64,000 nucleotides of DNA from positions 1,302,001 through 1,366,000 of the forward strand of contig NZ_CP021978.1 in NCBI RefSeq assembly GCF_004803895.1, in the 5' to 3' direction. Numbering within the stretch: position 1 is the stretch's first letter; each line of letters begins with the position of its first letter. The stretch is from Streptomyces hawaiiensis. Lineage in GTDB: Bacteria > Actinomycetota > Actinomycetes > Streptomycetales > Streptomycetaceae. Below are positions 25,268-34,686 of the stretch, piece by piece. Both the position numbers and the translations under genes were made by a program. The notes below the pieces were generated by a model. The model was not told where the DNA came from, made no database searches, and saw only the letters and a list, made by a program, of their open reading frames with translations.

Positions 25268-25738
25268 GTGAACAGCTCCGACGGCTGGGGAGACGACGTC
25301 TACCAGCCGGACCAAGACGAGCAGAGGGAGGACACGGGGCTGCTCGACGCCGAGGACACCCTGGAGAACGACGGCGTCGACGATCCCCTGGACCGGGGCT
25401 GGTCCCCTCCCGAGCGGCCCTGGGCCGTGGAGCATCTCGGAGTGACGGCGGCCGAGCGGCAGCGGGGCGAGACGCTGGACCAGCGGCTCTCCGAGGAGCT
25501 GCCGGATGCCGCCGCCCCCGACGGCGACGGTCTCGGGGACTGCGAGGGCACCGACGGGGAACTCCTGGACAACGAGGTCGGCGCCGCGCGCTCCGGCCGG
25601 CTCGTGGCACCCGACGAGGGCGCCCACGAGGACGAGGAGGAGGCACTGGTCGCCATGGACGTGGGCATCGACGGCGCCGCGGCGTCGGCCGAGGAGGCCG
25701 CCGTGCACATCGTCGACGAGGACACCCTGTCCGGCTGA
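25268..25738 (+). CDS. DUF5709-like acidic protein
   Basis: Highly acidic protein of 156 residues (long runs of Asp/Glu), with repeated motifs [27 protein letters not shown] and [17 protein letters not shown], read in parts. These match the Streptomyces family annotated as DUF5709, for which no function is established. No membrane segment or signal peptide. GTG start at 25268 has TGGAGG upstream. About 35 bases separate it from the L31 gene on the same strand. Confidence 0.78.
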   Translation: MNSSDGWGDDVYQPDQDEQREDTGLLDAEDTLENDGVDDPLDRGWSPPERPWAVEHLGVTAAERQRGETLDQRLSEELPDAAAPDGDGLGDCEGTDGELLDNEVGAARSGRLVAPDEGAHEDEEEALVAMDVGIDGAAASAEEAAVHIVDEDTLSG

Positions 25739-25773
25739 TCACAGAACCGGCCCGAGCCGTTCGAGGAGCATGC

Positions 25774-26019
25774 ATGCAGCAGGACAAGCAGCCCGACTAC
25801 CACCCCGTCGTCTTCCGCGACCGCGCCGCCGGGTACGCGTTCCTCACCCGGTCCACCGCCACCAGCGACCGGACCATCGAGTGGGACGACGGCGAGACCT
25901 ACCCGGTCGTGGACGTGGAGATCTCCTCGGAGAGCCACCCCTTCTACACGGGCAAGGCCCGCACGGTCGACTCGGAGGGCCGGGTCGCCGCGTTCGAGCG
26001 GCGCTACGGCGGCGGCTGA
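25774..26019 (+). CDS. rpmE2: Type B 50S ribosomal protein L31 (zinc-independent)
   Basis: Ribosomal protein of 81 residues. [42 protein letters not shown] and [11 protein letters not shown] are diagnostic of L31 type B. It has no cysteine, so it is the C-minus paralogue that can replace zinc-binding L31 when zinc is scarce. GAGGAGC precedes the ATG. In many actinobacteria such genes are repressed by Zur, but I saw no obvious Zur-box (TGAAAATGATTTTCA-like) upstream. It follows the DUF5709 gene closely. Confidence 0.93.
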   Translation: MQQDKQPDYHPVVFRDRAAGYAFLTRSTATSDRTIEWDDGETYPVVDVEISSESHPFYTGKARTVDSEGRVAAFERRYGGG

Positions 26020-26058
26020 GGCTCGGCGGCGGCTGACGCTCGGCTTCGGGGGCCGCGC

Positions 26059-26853
26059 TCAGATGACGTTGAGCGCCGCCGCGCAGCCCACCCCGCCGAG
26101 CAGCATGAACACCGGCATCAGCACCTTGAGCTCGACCCAGCTGCCCGCCCGGAACCGCATGGCCTTCGGCGGCCCGATCGGGTACCAGCGCTTGCGCCCG
26201 ACCGGGATGGGCCACAGGATCGGGCAGCCGGACACGGTGAGCGCGTCCCCGATGTCGTGCACGATCGCCCCCAGCACCACCGGCAGCCCCAGCCACAGGT
26301 ACTCCTGGCCCGGCGCCGTGAACAGCCAGTCCGCGCCGTTGCCCGGCTTGTCCAGGACACCCGCGAGGATCCACGCGGTGGTCGCGGCCAGCAGCCACAC
26401 CAGGACCTCGCTGCTGGAGCCGCGCGTCGCCCGCCACAGCAGGCCCTCGATGGCCAGGACCATGTGCACGAAGAGGATCGCGAGCACGCCCCAGCGGTCG
26501 CTGGTGATCGCCACGGCGGAGGTGCCCGCACCGATCAGTACCGCCCACAGCCAGGTGTGCGTGAGGGTGCGGTGCCCGCCGGAGCGGCGCGGGTCGCCCT
26601 GCTTCCTGGTGGCCTTGTAGACGGCGTAGGACAGCTTGTCGACGATCTCGCACAGCCAGCGCGACACCGGTCCGAAGGACCGGGAGATGGTCGCCGCCTT
26701 GTGGTCGAGGTCCGGGGCGAGGGCGGCTCCGGCGCAGATCAGGGCACCGACGAGGAGGACCGGCCAGGGCATCGGGTGCCCGGCCGCCGCGGCGGCCGCA
26801 CCGACACCGAGCCAGGCGGCCGCTCCCGACAGTGAGTGTGCTGGTCCCATCAT
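26059..26853 (-). CDS. YdjM-like membrane-bound metal-dependent hydrolase
   Basis: Membrane protein of about 264 residues in the YdjM/DUF457 family. Several hydrophobic segments and metal-ligand-type motifs are seen: MMGPAHSLSGAAAWLG, ALAPDLDHKAATISRSFGP, GGHRTLTHTWLWAVL and VVLGAIVHDIGDAL. The cluster of His/Asp in these motifs is the basis of the 'metal-dependent hydrolase' name; no substrate is established. The start is uncertain: I prefer the double ATG at 26850-26853, but an in-frame ATG lies at 26869-26871. Confidence 0.82.
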   Translation of the reverse strand: MMGPAHSLSGAAAWLGVGAAAAAAGHPMPWPVLLVGALICAGAALAPDLDHKAATISRSFGPVSRWLCEIVDKLSYAVYKATRKQGDPRRSGGHRTLTHTWLWAVLIGAGTSAVAITSDRWGVLAILFVHMVLAIEGLLWRATRGSSSEVLVWLLAATTAWILAGVLDKPGNGADWLFTAPGQEYLWLGLPVVLGAIVHDIGDALTVSGCPILWPIPVGRKRWYPIGPPKAMRFRAGSWVELKVLMPVFMLLGGVGCAAALNVI

Positions 26854-26999
26854 GGCCGCTGCCCGCCCCATTCCTCATGTGCCGCTGTCCAGTTGACCGG
26901 GCGCGCTGACGTCCCGCCGGCGCCCCAGCGTAGCGTTCGTGATCTTCGGGCCCGCAGCCGATTCCCGCATCGGGCATCGGGCCAGGCAAGATGGGGGGC

Positions 27000-29513
27000 G
27001 TGACCCTCATCGATCAGCTGCCGCGGACCGCCGACCCCGACGCCTTGTACGAAGCCTTCGAGTCGTGGGCCGGAGAGCGGGGGCTCACGCTCTACTCCCA
27101 CCAGGAGGAGGCGCTGATCGAGGTGGTCTCCGGTGCGAACGTGATCGTGTCGACACCCACCGGCTCCGGCAAGAGCATGATCGCGGCGGGCGCGCACTTC
27201 GCGGCTCTCGCCCGGGACGAGGTCACCTTCTACACCGCCCCGATCAAGGCTCTGGTGTCGGAGAAGTTCTTCGAGCTGTGCAAGATCTTCGGCACCGAGA
27301 ACGTCGGCATGCTGACCGGCGACGCGTCCGTGAACGCCGACGCCCCCGTGATCTGCTGCACCGCCGAGGTGCTGGCGTCGATCGCGCTGCGCGACGGCAA
27401 GGACGCGGACGTCGGCCAGGTCGTGATGGACGAGTTCCACTTCTACGCCGAGGGGGACCGCGGCTGGGCCTGGCAGATCCCCATCCTGGAGCTGCCGCAG
27501 GCGCAGTTCGTCCTGATGTCGGCGACGCTCGGCGACGTCTCCTTCTTCGAGAAGGACCTGACCCGCCGCACGAACCGCCCGACCGCGGTGGTCCGCTCGG
27601 CGACCCGGCCGGTGCCGCTGTCCTACGAGTACCGCTACACCCCGCTCACCGAGACGCTCACCGACCTGCTGGCGGCCCGGCAGGCGCCCGTGTACATCGT
27701 GCACTTCACCCAGGCGCAGGCCGTGGAGCGGGCGCAGGCGCTGATGAGCATCAACATGTGCTCGCGTGAGGAGAAGGAGAAGATCGCCGAGCTGATCGGC
27801 AACTTCCGCTTCACCACCAAGTTCGGCCGCAACCTCTCCCGTTACGTCCGGCACGGCATCGGTGTGCACCACGCCGGCATGCTGCCCAAGTACCGCCGTC
27901 TGGTGGAGAAGCTCGCGCAGGCCGGTCTGCTGAAGGTCATCTGCGGCACGGACACGCTCGGCGTGGGCGTCAACGTCCCCATCCGCACGGTGCTGTTCAC
28001 GGCCCTCACCAAGTACGACGGCACCCGTGTGCGCACCCTGCGGGCCCGGGAGTTCCACCAGATCGCCGGCCGGGCCGGACGGGCCGGGTACGACACGGAG
28101 GGCTTTGTCGTCGCGCAGGCGCCCGAGCACGTCGTCGAGAACGAGAAGGCCCTCGCCAAGGCGGGCGACGATCCGAAGAAGCGCCGCAAGGTCGTTCGCA
28201 AGAAGGCCCCGGAGGGCTTCGTCGCGTGGTCGGAGCAGACCTTCGAGAAGCTCATCGGCTCCGAACCGGAGCCGCTGAGCTCCCGGTTCCGGGTGACGCA
28301 CACCATGCTGCTGTCGGTGATCGCCCGCCCCGGCAACGCCTTCGAGGCGATGCGCCGGCTGCTGGAGGACAACCACGAGCCGCGCAAGCAGCAGTTGCGG
28401 CACATCCGCCGCGCCATCGCGATCTACCGTTCGCTGCTGGACGGCGGCATCGTCGAGAAGCTCGACGATCCGGACGCCACCGGCCGCGTCGTGCGCCTCA
28501 CGGTCGACCTCCAGCAGGACTTCGCGCTCAACCAGCCGCTGTCCACGTTCGCGCTCGCCGCGTTCGAACTGCTCGACCCCGAGTCGCCGTCGTACGCGCT
28601 CGACATGGTGTCCGTCGTGGAGTCGACCCTGGACGACCCGCGGCAGATCCTCGCCGCCCAGCAGAACAAGGCGCGCGGCGAGGCCGTCGCCGCGATGAAG
28701 GCCGACGGCGTGGAGTACGAGGAGCGCATGGAGCGCCTCCAGGACATCACGTACCCCAAGCCCCTGGAGGAGCTGCTCTTCCACGCGTACGACACGTACC
28801 GCAAGAGCCACCCCTGGGTCGGGGACCATCCGCTGTCGCCGAAGTCGGTCATCCGCGACATGTACGAACGGGCGATGTCCTTCACCGAGTTGGTGTCCCA
28901 CTACGAGCTGGCCCGCACCGAGGGCATCGTGCTGCGCTATCTCGCCAGCGCCTTCAAGGCCCTCGACCACACCGTCCCGGACGACCTCAAGTCCGAGGAC
29001 CTCCAGGACCTGATCGCCTGGCTGGGTGAGATGGTGCGCCAGGTCGACTCCAGCCTGCTGGACGAGTGGGAGCAGCTGGCCAACCCGGCGGAGATGACCG
29101 CCGAGGAGGCCCAGGAGAAGGCCGACGAGGTCAAGCCGGTCACCGCCAACGCGCGCGCCTTCCGCGTCCTGGTCCGCAACGCCATGTTCCGCCGCGTGGA
29201 ACTGGCCGCACTCGACCACGTCGGGGAACTGGGCGAGATGGACGGGGAGTCCGGCTGGGACGCCGACGCGTGGGGCGAGGCGATGGACAAGTACTGGGAC
29301 GAGTACGAGGATCTCGGCACCGGCCCCGACGCCCGCGGCCCCAAGCTGCTGCTCATCGAGGAGGAGCCGGAGAACGCCCTGTGGCGGGTCCGGCAGATCT
29401 TCCACGACCCGAACGGCGACCACGACTGGGGCATCAGCGCGGAGGTCGACCTCACCGCCTCGGACGCGGAGGGCCGGGCCATCGTCCGCGTCACCGACGT
29501 CGGCCAGCTGTGA
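27000..29513 (+). CDS. Ski2-like DEAD/DEAH-box helicase with DUF3516
   Basis: ATP-dependent RNA or DNA helicase of 837 residues. Motif I STPTGSGKSMIAA, motif II VVMDEFHFYAEGD (DEFH), motif III LMSATLGD, and motif VI HQIAGRAGRAGYDTEG are in order, with the Ski2-type insert VHHAGMLPKYRRLVE. The C-terminal ~350 residues match the DUF3516 extension of actinobacterial helicases. I chose GTG 27000 (MTLIDQLPRTADPDALYEAF) since homologues begin this way; ATG 26991 is in frame. No Shine-Dalgarno is seen, and CAAGAT lies seven bases upstream, so the mRNA may be leaderless. Confidence 0.9.
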   Translation: MTLIDQLPRTADPDALYEAFESWAGERGLTLYSHQEEALIEVVSGANVIVSTPTGSGKSMIAAGAHFAALARDEVTFYTAPIKALVSEKFFELCKIFGTENVGMLTGDASVNADAPVICCTAEVLASIALRDGKDADVGQVVMDEFHFYAEGDRGWAWQIPILELPQAQFVLMSATLGDVSFFEKDLTRRTNRPTAVVRSATRPVPLSYEYRYTPLTETLTDLLAARQAPVYIVHFTQAQAVERAQALMSINMCSREEKEKIAELIGNFRFTTKFGRNLSRYVRHGIGVHHAGMLPKYRRLVEKLAQAGLLKVICGTDTLGVGVNVPIRTVLFTALTKYDGTRVRTLRAREFHQIAGRAGRAGYDTEGFVVAQAPEHVVENEKALAKAGDDPKKRRKVVRKKAPEGFVAWSEQTFEKLIGSEPEPLSSRFRVTHTMLLSVIARPGNAFEAMRRLLEDNHEPRKQQLRHIRRAIAIYRSLLDGGIVEKLDDPDATGRVVRLTVDLQQDFALNQPLSTFALAAFELLDPESPSYALDMVSVVESTLDDPRQILAAQQNKARGEAVAAMKADGVEYEERMERLQDITYPKPLEELLFHAYDTYRKSHPWVGDHPLSPKSVIRDMYERAMSFTELVSHYELARTEGIVLRYLASAFKALDHTVPDDLKSEDLQDLIAWLGEMVRQVDSSLLDEWEQLANPAEMTAEEAQEKADEVKPVTANARAFRVLVRNAMFRRVELAALDHVGELGEMDGESGWDADAWGEAMDKYWDEYEDLGTGPDARGPKLLLIEEEPENALWRVRQIFHDPNGDHDWGISAEVDLTASDAEGRAIVRVTDVGQL

Positions 29514-29550
29514 CGGGCCGGGCAGCAGCGAGCACAGGAGAATCCCACCC

Positions 29551-30423
29551 ATGACGACGAACCCGGCCGACAGGCTCGTCGACCTGCTCGACCTGGAGCA
29601 GATCGAGGTCAACATCTTCCGCGGCCGCAGCCCGGAGGAGTCCTTGCAGCGGGTCTTCGGCGGCCAGGTGGCGGGGCAGGCGCTGGTCGCCGCGGGCCGC
29701 ACCACGGAGGGCGACCGTCCCGTGCACTCGCTGCACGCCTACTTCCTGCGCCCGGGCCGGCCGGGCGTGCCGATCGTCTACCAGGTCGAGCATGTGCGCG
29801 ACGGGCGGTCGTTCACCACCCGGCGGGTCACGGCCGTGCAGCAGGGCCGCACGATCTTCAACCTCACCGCCTCCTTCCACAAGCCGGAGGAGGGCAGCTT
29901 CGAGCACCAGCTGCCGCCGGCCCGCAAGGTCCCGGACCCGGAGTCCCTGCCCACGGTCACGGACGAGATCCGGGAGCACCTGGGCGCGCTGCCCGAGCAG
30001 CTGGAGCGGATGGCCCGGCGCCAGCCCTTCGACATCCGCTACGTGGACCGGCTGCGCTGGACCGCCGCGGAGGTGGAGGACGCCGAGCCGCGCAGCGCCG
30101 TGTGGATGCGCGCGGTCGGACCGCTCGGCGACGACCCGCTCGTGCACACCTGCGCCCTCACCTACGCCAGCGACATGACCCTGCTGGACGCCGTCCGCAT
30201 CCCGGTGGAGCCGCTGTGGGGCCCGCGCGGCTTCGACATGGCCTCGCTCGACCACGCGATGTGGTTCCACCGCCCGTTCCGCGCGGACGACTGGCTCCTC
30301 TACGACCAGGAGTCACCGATCGCCGTCGGCGGCCGTGGTCTGGCCCGCGGCCGGATCTACGACCGTGAGGGCCGGCTGGTCGTGTCCGTGGTGCAGGAGG
30401 GGCTCTTCCGGAAGCTGGGCTGA
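29551..30423 (+). CDS. tesB: Acyl-CoA thioesterase II
   Basis: Double-hotdog thioesterase of 290 residues that hydrolyses acyl-CoA to free acid and CoA. Family motifs: FRGRSPEESLQRVFGGQVAGQAL in parts, VHSLHAYFLRPGRPGVPIVY, GRSFTTRRVTAVQQGR, ASLDHAMWFHRPFRADDWL and a C-terminal RGLARGRIYDREGRLVVSVVQEGLFR in parts. The catalytic Asp (LDHAMWFH), Thr (after GRSFTTRR) and Gln (VVQEG) expected for TesB are present. The gene is 37 bases after the helicase with AGGAG upstream. Confidence 0.93.
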   Translation: MTTNPADRLVDLLDLEQIEVNIFRGRSPEESLQRVFGGQVAGQALVAAGRTTEGDRPVHSLHAYFLRPGRPGVPIVYQVEHVRDGRSFTTRRVTAVQQGRTIFNLTASFHKPEEGSFEHQLPPARKVPDPESLPTVTDEIREHLGALPEQLERMARRQPFDIRYVDRLRWTAAEVEDAEPRSAVWMRAVGPLGDDPLVHTCALTYASDMTLLDAVRIPVEPLWGPRGFDMASLDHAMWFHRPFRADDWLLYDQESPIAVGGRGLARGRIYDREGRLVVSVVQEGLFRKLG

Positions 30424-30493
30424 CCTGGCCGTTCGACGATCGGGGCCCCGTGCGCCGGGGTTCCGATCGCGCCCCTGACCGGATCCGGAGACC

Positions 30494-31447
30494 ATGGCAG
30501 GAGCAGGCACTGCCGACGTCGCACGCCCGCCGGTCCGGGAGGTGGCCACGCTGCACACCGTGCTCCCCGTCGTGTTCGCGATCTGCGCGGCCTTCAGCAA
30601 CGCCGTGGCGACCGTGCTGCAACGCAAGGCCGCGCTCACCGTGCCCGCCTCCCAAGGATTGCGGGCCGGGCTGATCGTCGACCTGCTGCACCGGCCCGTA
30701 TGGCTGGCCGGCATCCTCGCGGTGATCGGCGCCGCCGTCTGCCAGGCGCTGGCGCTGGCCACCGGGCCGCTGACGATCGTGCAGCCGCTGTTCGTGCTGG
30801 AACTGCCGCTCACCCTCATCGTCGCCTCCCTGCTGATGCACCGGCATCTGCCGGGCATGGGCTGGCTGGCCGTGACGGTGGTGGTGGCCGGTCTGGCGGT
30901 CGCGCTCGCCGCCGCCTCCCCCGCCGGCAACCGCACCCATGTGGCGCTGGACCGCTGGATTCCCGCGCTCGCCGTGTGCGCGGGGGCGGTCGTCGCCCTG
31001 GCTCTCGCGGCCCTGCGACGCCCGGAGGGCCGGGCCCGGGCGGCCTGCCTGGGTGCCGCGACGGCCATCAGCTACGCGGTGACCGCCGCGCTGATGAAGG
31101 CCGCCACCCACATCCTCGACGAGCAGGGCCTCGTGGGTTTCCTCACCGCCTGGCAGACGTACGCCTTCGCCGCCACCGGTGTGTGCGCGCTGTTCTTGCT
31201 GGAGAACGCCATGCAGGCCGGCCCGCTGGTCGCCTCGCAGCCCGCACTCACCCTCGGCGACGCCCTGGTGAGCTTCGCCCTCGGCATCACCCTGTACGAG
31301 GAGACCATCCGCACCGGGTGGTGGCTGCTGCCCCAGGTGTTCGGCGTCGCGCTGATCGCCGTGGGGGTTCTCGCACTGGCGCGGATTCCGTTCACGCAGT
31401 CGCTGGTGGCCCCGGACGAGGAGCGCGAGAGCGCGGCGGCACCCTGA
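30494..31447 (+). CDS. DMT-superfamily transporter
   Basis: Integral membrane protein of 317 residues with about nine to ten transmembrane segments, related to EamA/NIPA-type transporters: VVFAICAAFSNAVATVLQRKA, ATGPLTIVQPLFVLELPLT, and a second half LGAATAISYAVTAALMKAA. Substrate unknown. It sits between thioesterase II and an SDR gene on the same strand and could be part of a loose operon (70 and 16 bases between genes). Confidence 0.82.
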   Translation: MAGAGTADVARPPVREVATLHTVLPVVFAICAAFSNAVATVLQRKAALTVPASQGLRAGLIVDLLHRPVWLAGILAVIGAAVCQALALATGPLTIVQPLFVLELPLTLIVASLLMHRHLPGMGWLAVTVVVAGLAVALAAASPAGNRTHVALDRWIPALAVCAGAVVALALAALRRPEGRARAACLGAATAISYAVTAALMKAATHILDEQGLVGFLTAWQTYAFAATGVCALFLLENAMQAGPLVASQPALTLGDALVSFALGITLYEETIRTGWWLLPQVFGVALIAVGVLALARIPFTQSLVAPDEERESAAAP

Positions 31448-31463
31448 GCGAAGGAGGTCCACG

Positions 31464-32213
31464 ATGGGACGCCTCAGTGAGCGGGTGGCGATCGTCACCG
31501 GCGGGGCCGGAGGCATCGGAACCGCGGTGGCACGTGCCCTCGCGGCCGAGGGCGCCTTTGTGGTGGTCGCCGACATCCGGGACGCCGAGGGAGTGGACCT
31601 CGCGGCCGGGCTCGGCGGCCGGGCCCGCTTCCTGCACCTGGACGTCACCAGCGAGGACGACTGGCGGCGGGCGCTGGCCGAGACGGAGCGGGACCTGGGC
31701 CCGGTCTCGGTCCTCGCCAACATCGCGGGGATCATCGACTGGGGCCCGATGGAGGAGCAGAGCCCCGCGTCCTTCCGCCGGGTCGTGGACGTCAACCTCA
31801 CGGGGGCCTGGCTGGGCATGCGCGCGGTCGCACCGTCGCTGCGCCGGGCCGGGGGCGGCGTCATCGTCAACATGTCCTCTCTGGCGGGGCTGACCGCCTA
31901 CGCCGGTGTCGGCGCGTACGCGGCCAGCAAATGGGGACTGCGCGGACTGACCAAGGCCGCCGCTCTGGAGCTGGCGCCCGACCGGGTCCGGGTCTGCTCG
32001 GTCCATCCCGGCGCCATCCGCACCCGTATGACGGCCGGCTTCGGTGACGCCTACACGGCGGGGCAGCCCATCCCCCGGTTCGGAGAGCCCGAGGAGGTCG
32101 CCCGCATGGTGCTCTTCATCGTCACCGACGCGACGTTCTCGACGGGCTGCGAGTTCATCGTGGACGGCGGCATTCTGGCCGGGGCGCCGGCCGTCCTGAC
32201 CCCCGGTGAGTGA
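31464..32213 (+). CDS. SDR family NAD(P)-dependent oxidoreductase
   Basis: Classical short-chain dehydrogenase of 249 residues, with cofactor motif TGGAGGIGTAVARAL, VLANIAGIIDWGPMEE (NNAG-type position reading NIAG), VNMSSLAGLTAYAGVGAY and the catalytic Tyr-x-x-x-Lys in YAASKWGLRG. The acidic residue following the second beta strand (VVADIRDAEG) favours NAD over NADP. Best compared with hydroxysteroid/alcohol dehydrogenases; substrate not predictable. AAGGAGG precedes the ATG. It ends with a putative hairpin shared with the convergent glycosylase. Confidence 0.9.
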   Translation: MGRLSERVAIVTGGAGGIGTAVARALAAEGAFVVVADIRDAEGVDLAAGLGGRARFLHLDVTSEDDWRRALAETERDLGPVSVLANIAGIIDWGPMEEQSPASFRRVVDVNLTGAWLGMRAVAPSLRRAGGGVIVNMSSLAGLTAYAGVGAYAASKWGLRGLTKAAALELAPDRVRVCSVHPGAIRTRMTAGFGDAYTAGQPIPRFGEPEEVARMVLFIVTDATFSTGCEFIVDGGILAGAPAVLTPGE

Positions 32214-32273
32214 GCCGCCGAGGCGCCCAGCCGCAGGGCCGCGAAGACGCCCCGCGCCTGACCGGCCGGCCGA

Positions 32274-32304
32274 CCAGCCCTGACCGGGTCACCCGTCGGG
32301 CTGG
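32274..32304. terminator. Hairpin between SDR and glycosylase genes
   Basis: CCAGCCC (32274-32280) and GGGCTGG (32298-32304) form a 7-bp stem with a 17-base loop that overlaps the glycosylase stop codon. It lies between convergent genes. Confidence 0.4.
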
Positions 32305-33074
32305 CACTGAGGGCACCACACCGTGCCCCGCCCGGCCATACGGGACCTGCGCAGGCCGCTGCCGCACCGCGGGCACCTGGGGTCCCGGTCGGCCCGGTGG
32401 CCGGTGAGCCAGGAGTCACGCGGCGGTACGCAGCCGGCGGTGACGGACGAGCGCAGGGTGCGGCGCATCTCGACGTAGAGGCGACGGCGGTCCTCCTGGG
32501 TCAGGTCACGCGCCCCGCGGTCGGGGCGCAACCGGGCCCGCCACAGGATCTCGTCGGCGAGGAGATTGCCGAGCCCGGCGAGAACGGACTGGTCGGTGAG
32601 AGCCGTCTTGAGGCTCCCGCGGCGCGACGAGAGCACCTCCTCGAACTCCGCACGCTCCACCGCCAGCGCGTCGGGCCCCTGCCGCCGCAGCAGCCGCTCG
32701 ATGTCGGACTCGTCGTGGGCCAGCCAGAGCCCCTGCAGCTTGCGCTGGTCGCGGAAGCGCAGCTGACGGCCACCGCCCAGGGTGAACAGGACGCGGTCAT
32801 GCGCCTCGACGGGATCATCGGCATGCCCGCACACCAGCCGCCCGGTCATGCCGAAGTGCAGGACGAGGGTGGGGCCGCCGGTGCGGGCGAGCAGCCACTT
32901 GCCGTGCCGCTGCGGCGTCCCGAGCCGCCGCCCCTCCAGGGCGTCCCGCAGCCGCCGGGCGTCGACCCCGTGCAGGACGCCCGTGTCCCGCACGTCGACC
33001 CGCCGGATGACGCGTCCTTTCGCGCAGGACTCGAGCACCTGCCGGAAGCCCTCGACGTCGGGGAGCTCGGGCAC
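32289..33074 (-). CDS. Fpg/Nei family DNA glycosylase
   Basis: Base-excision repair enzyme of 261 residues. The N-terminus MPELPDVEGFRQVLE supplies the catalytic Pro after Met removal and the following Glu. A conserved Lys is in PQRHGKWLLART, and the helix-two-turn-helix reads SVLAGLGNLLADEILWRARL. A C-terminal zinc finger CPRCG...CPQC carries the conserved Arg (GRGTVWCPQC). PELPD rather than PELPE is a common variant in actinobacterial Nei-like proteins. Substrate choice between 8-oxoguanine and oxidised pyrimidines cannot be settled. It converges with the SDR gene and has the VOC gene upstream. Confidence 0.9.
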   Translation of the reverse strand: MPELPDVEGFRQVLESCAKGRVIRRVDVRDTGVLHGVDARRLRDALEGRRLGTPQRHGKWLLARTGGPTLVLHFGMTGRLVCGHADDPVEAHDRVLFTLGGGRQLRFRDQRKLQGLWLAHDESDIERLLRRQGPDALAVERAEFEEVLSSRRGSLKTALTDQSVLAGLGNLLADEILWRARLRPDRGARDLTQEDRRRLYVEMRRTLRSSVTAGCVPPRDSWLTGHRADRDPRCPRCGSGLRRSRMAGRGTVWCPQCQPDG

Positions 33075-33084
33075 GACCGGTGTG

Positions 33085-33456
33085 TCAGGTTTCCTGGAGG
33101 ACGGACAGCACGTTCCCCGCGGGGTCGGTGAACCAGGCGATCAGCGGGCCGCCGCCGCGGAAGATGCCCTTGTCGTCCGTCTTGAGGTGGTCGTAACTCT
33201 CGAAACGCACCCCTCTGCTGGTCAGCTCGTCGACCGCTGCCTCGATGTCGTCCACCGGGAAGTTGAGGATGGTGAACGCCGCCGGGGTGTGGTCCGGCTT
33301 GGGGTAGACCAGGATGTCCCGGTCCCCCGCGAGGTGCAGGAGCAGCATTCCGTTCTCCTCCGACACCCGGAGCCCGAGCGTGTCGGCGTAGAACGCCCTG
33401 GCCGCGTCGATGTCGTTCACCGAGAACCCGCTGAACGCCTTCGTCTTACCGAACAT
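33085..33456 (-). CDS. VOC family protein (glyoxalase-like)
   Basis: Small metal-site fold protein of 123 residues of the vicinal oxygen chelate superfamily: [40 protein letters not shown] in parts, ending [19 protein letters not shown]. Members include glyoxalase, dioxygenases and bleomycin-resistance proteins; the actual activity is unknown. It lies ten bases upstream of the glycosylase gene on the same strand, so they may be co-transcribed. Confidence 0.88.
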   Translation of the reverse strand: MFGKTKAFSGFSVNDIDAARAFYADTLGLRVSEENGMLLLHLAGDRDILVYPKPDHTPAAFTILNFPVDDIEAAVDELTSRGVRFESYDHLKTDDKGIFRGGGPLIAWFTDPAGNVLSVLQET

Positions 33457-33555
33457 GGTCGCCTCCCGGACACAGTCTGCTCAGGGTGGGACCCGGGCGC
33501 ATCCGGAAACTCATCGGTCAGCGGGCCGACCAGCGGTGATGCGGTACCGCCGGGG

Positions 33556-34560
33556 TCACCCGGCCGACCTCCGGCCTCTGCGACGGAACCGGCTCAGCAG
33601 GCCGTGCGGAGGAGTGGGGTCCAGGGGCGCGGGCCGCTCCGCCGCCGGCGCCGGGGGTGGCGCGTGCGGATCGGGGCCTGCCTGAGGTTTCGGAGGTGGC
33701 GCGAGCGGATCGAGACCTGCCGGAGGTGTCGGAGGTGAGGCGAGCGGATCGATGCCTGCCGGAGGTGTCGGGGAAAGTGCCTCCGCCACGGGGTGGTGCT
33801 TTCGGGCCGTCTCCATCGTGTGGGCCAGGTCCGCGCGGAACCAGGACACTTCGTCCGGCTCGCTCGCCGTCATGAGCGTCTCGGCCAGCTCGGCGGTGGG
33901 TGAACCGGGAGCGCCGTGCGCCGGGAGCCGGGGGCGGCAGCGGTCCAGACGGGCGCGCTCGTGGGGATCCTGGACGACGTCCGCCACGTCGACCGGGTCG
34001 AGGAGACAGGCGACCGCTGCCGCGCGCGCCCAGGGGTCGTCCCCCGCCTGCCGCGTCAGGAATCCGACGTGGCGCCCCCGCCAGTTGCGGGGCCGCCGGT
34101 CCATCCCCGCCTTCAACCCTTCCCGGATCTCCGCGGGTGTGCGACGGGCGGTCAGTAGCCGGGCGTTGCTCCCCTCCGCCGCGAACTGCCTCAGCTCTTC
34201 GGCCAGATACCGCCAGACAACCGTCCGATAGCGGTTGATGTAGAACGCCACCGGAACCAGCAGGCCATAGCGCGCGAGGCTCGTGAACCTGGTGGGCGTC
34301 ACCTCCATGAGCTGGGCGCCCTCGGTGGTACCGGCGGTCGCGACGCGCTCGCGCAGGACGTCCGGGAAGCCGTCACCGGAGCGCAGCCGGTCGATCTCGG
34401 CCCGGGCCACGCGCCGGCCCCCGCCGCCTTCGTCGGGAACGGTCCGGATGAGCCCCAGGTTCACCGCGAGGTCGAACTCGCTCCGCTTGAGGTCCAGTTC
34501 GCGGGCGGCCCGGCTCGGGGCGCAGGTGAGGCGGTCGGGTGTGGTGCCGGTGCGTGACAT
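33556..34560 (-). CDS. DUF6397-like protein with Pro-rich C-terminus
   Basis: Cytosolic protein of 334 residues. The N-terminal ~190 residues (RAARELDLKRSEFDLAVNLG, VPDEGGGGRRVARAEIDRLR, FYINRYRTVVWRYLAEELRQFA in part) look like the Streptomyces-restricted DUF6397 family, which has a helix-turn-helix-like start but no known function. The C-terminal ~80 residues repeat PPAGIDPLASPP / PPAGLDPLAPPP / PQAGPDPHAPPP and end in basic RFRRRGRR. The ATG at 34558-34560 fits the conserved N-terminus better than an upstream in-frame ATG. Confidence 0.7.
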   Translation of the reverse strand: MSRTGTTPDRLTCAPSRAARELDLKRSEFDLAVNLGLIRTVPDEGGGGRRVARAEIDRLRSGDGFPDVLRERVATAGTTEGAQLMEVTPTRFTSLARYGLLVPVAFYINRYRTVVWRYLAEELRQFAAEGSNARLLTARRTPAEIREGLKAGMDRRPRNWRGRHVGFLTRQAGDDPWARAAAVACLLDPVDVADVVQDPHERARLDRCRPRLPAHGAPGSPTAELAETLMTASEPDEVSWFRADLAHTMETARKHHPVAEALSPTPPAGIDPLASPPTPPAGLDPLAPPPKPQAGPDPHAPPPAPAAERPAPLDPTPPHGLLSRFRRRGRRSAG

Positions 34561-34686
34561 GGTCGGTCTCCCCCGTGGAGTCAGCGGCTCACGCCGTGTG
34601 CGGTCGCCGTGAAAAAACCGTAGCCGCTTCGGCGGATCTCGTGGCGAGCCTGTGGATAACTCCACGGGGAATGACAAACGTGCAGG

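Noticed and set aside
26850..26871. A confident choice of start for the YdjM-like gene.
   Set aside because: Two start positions are similarly good; I chose the one matching typical N-termini and stated the doubt instead.
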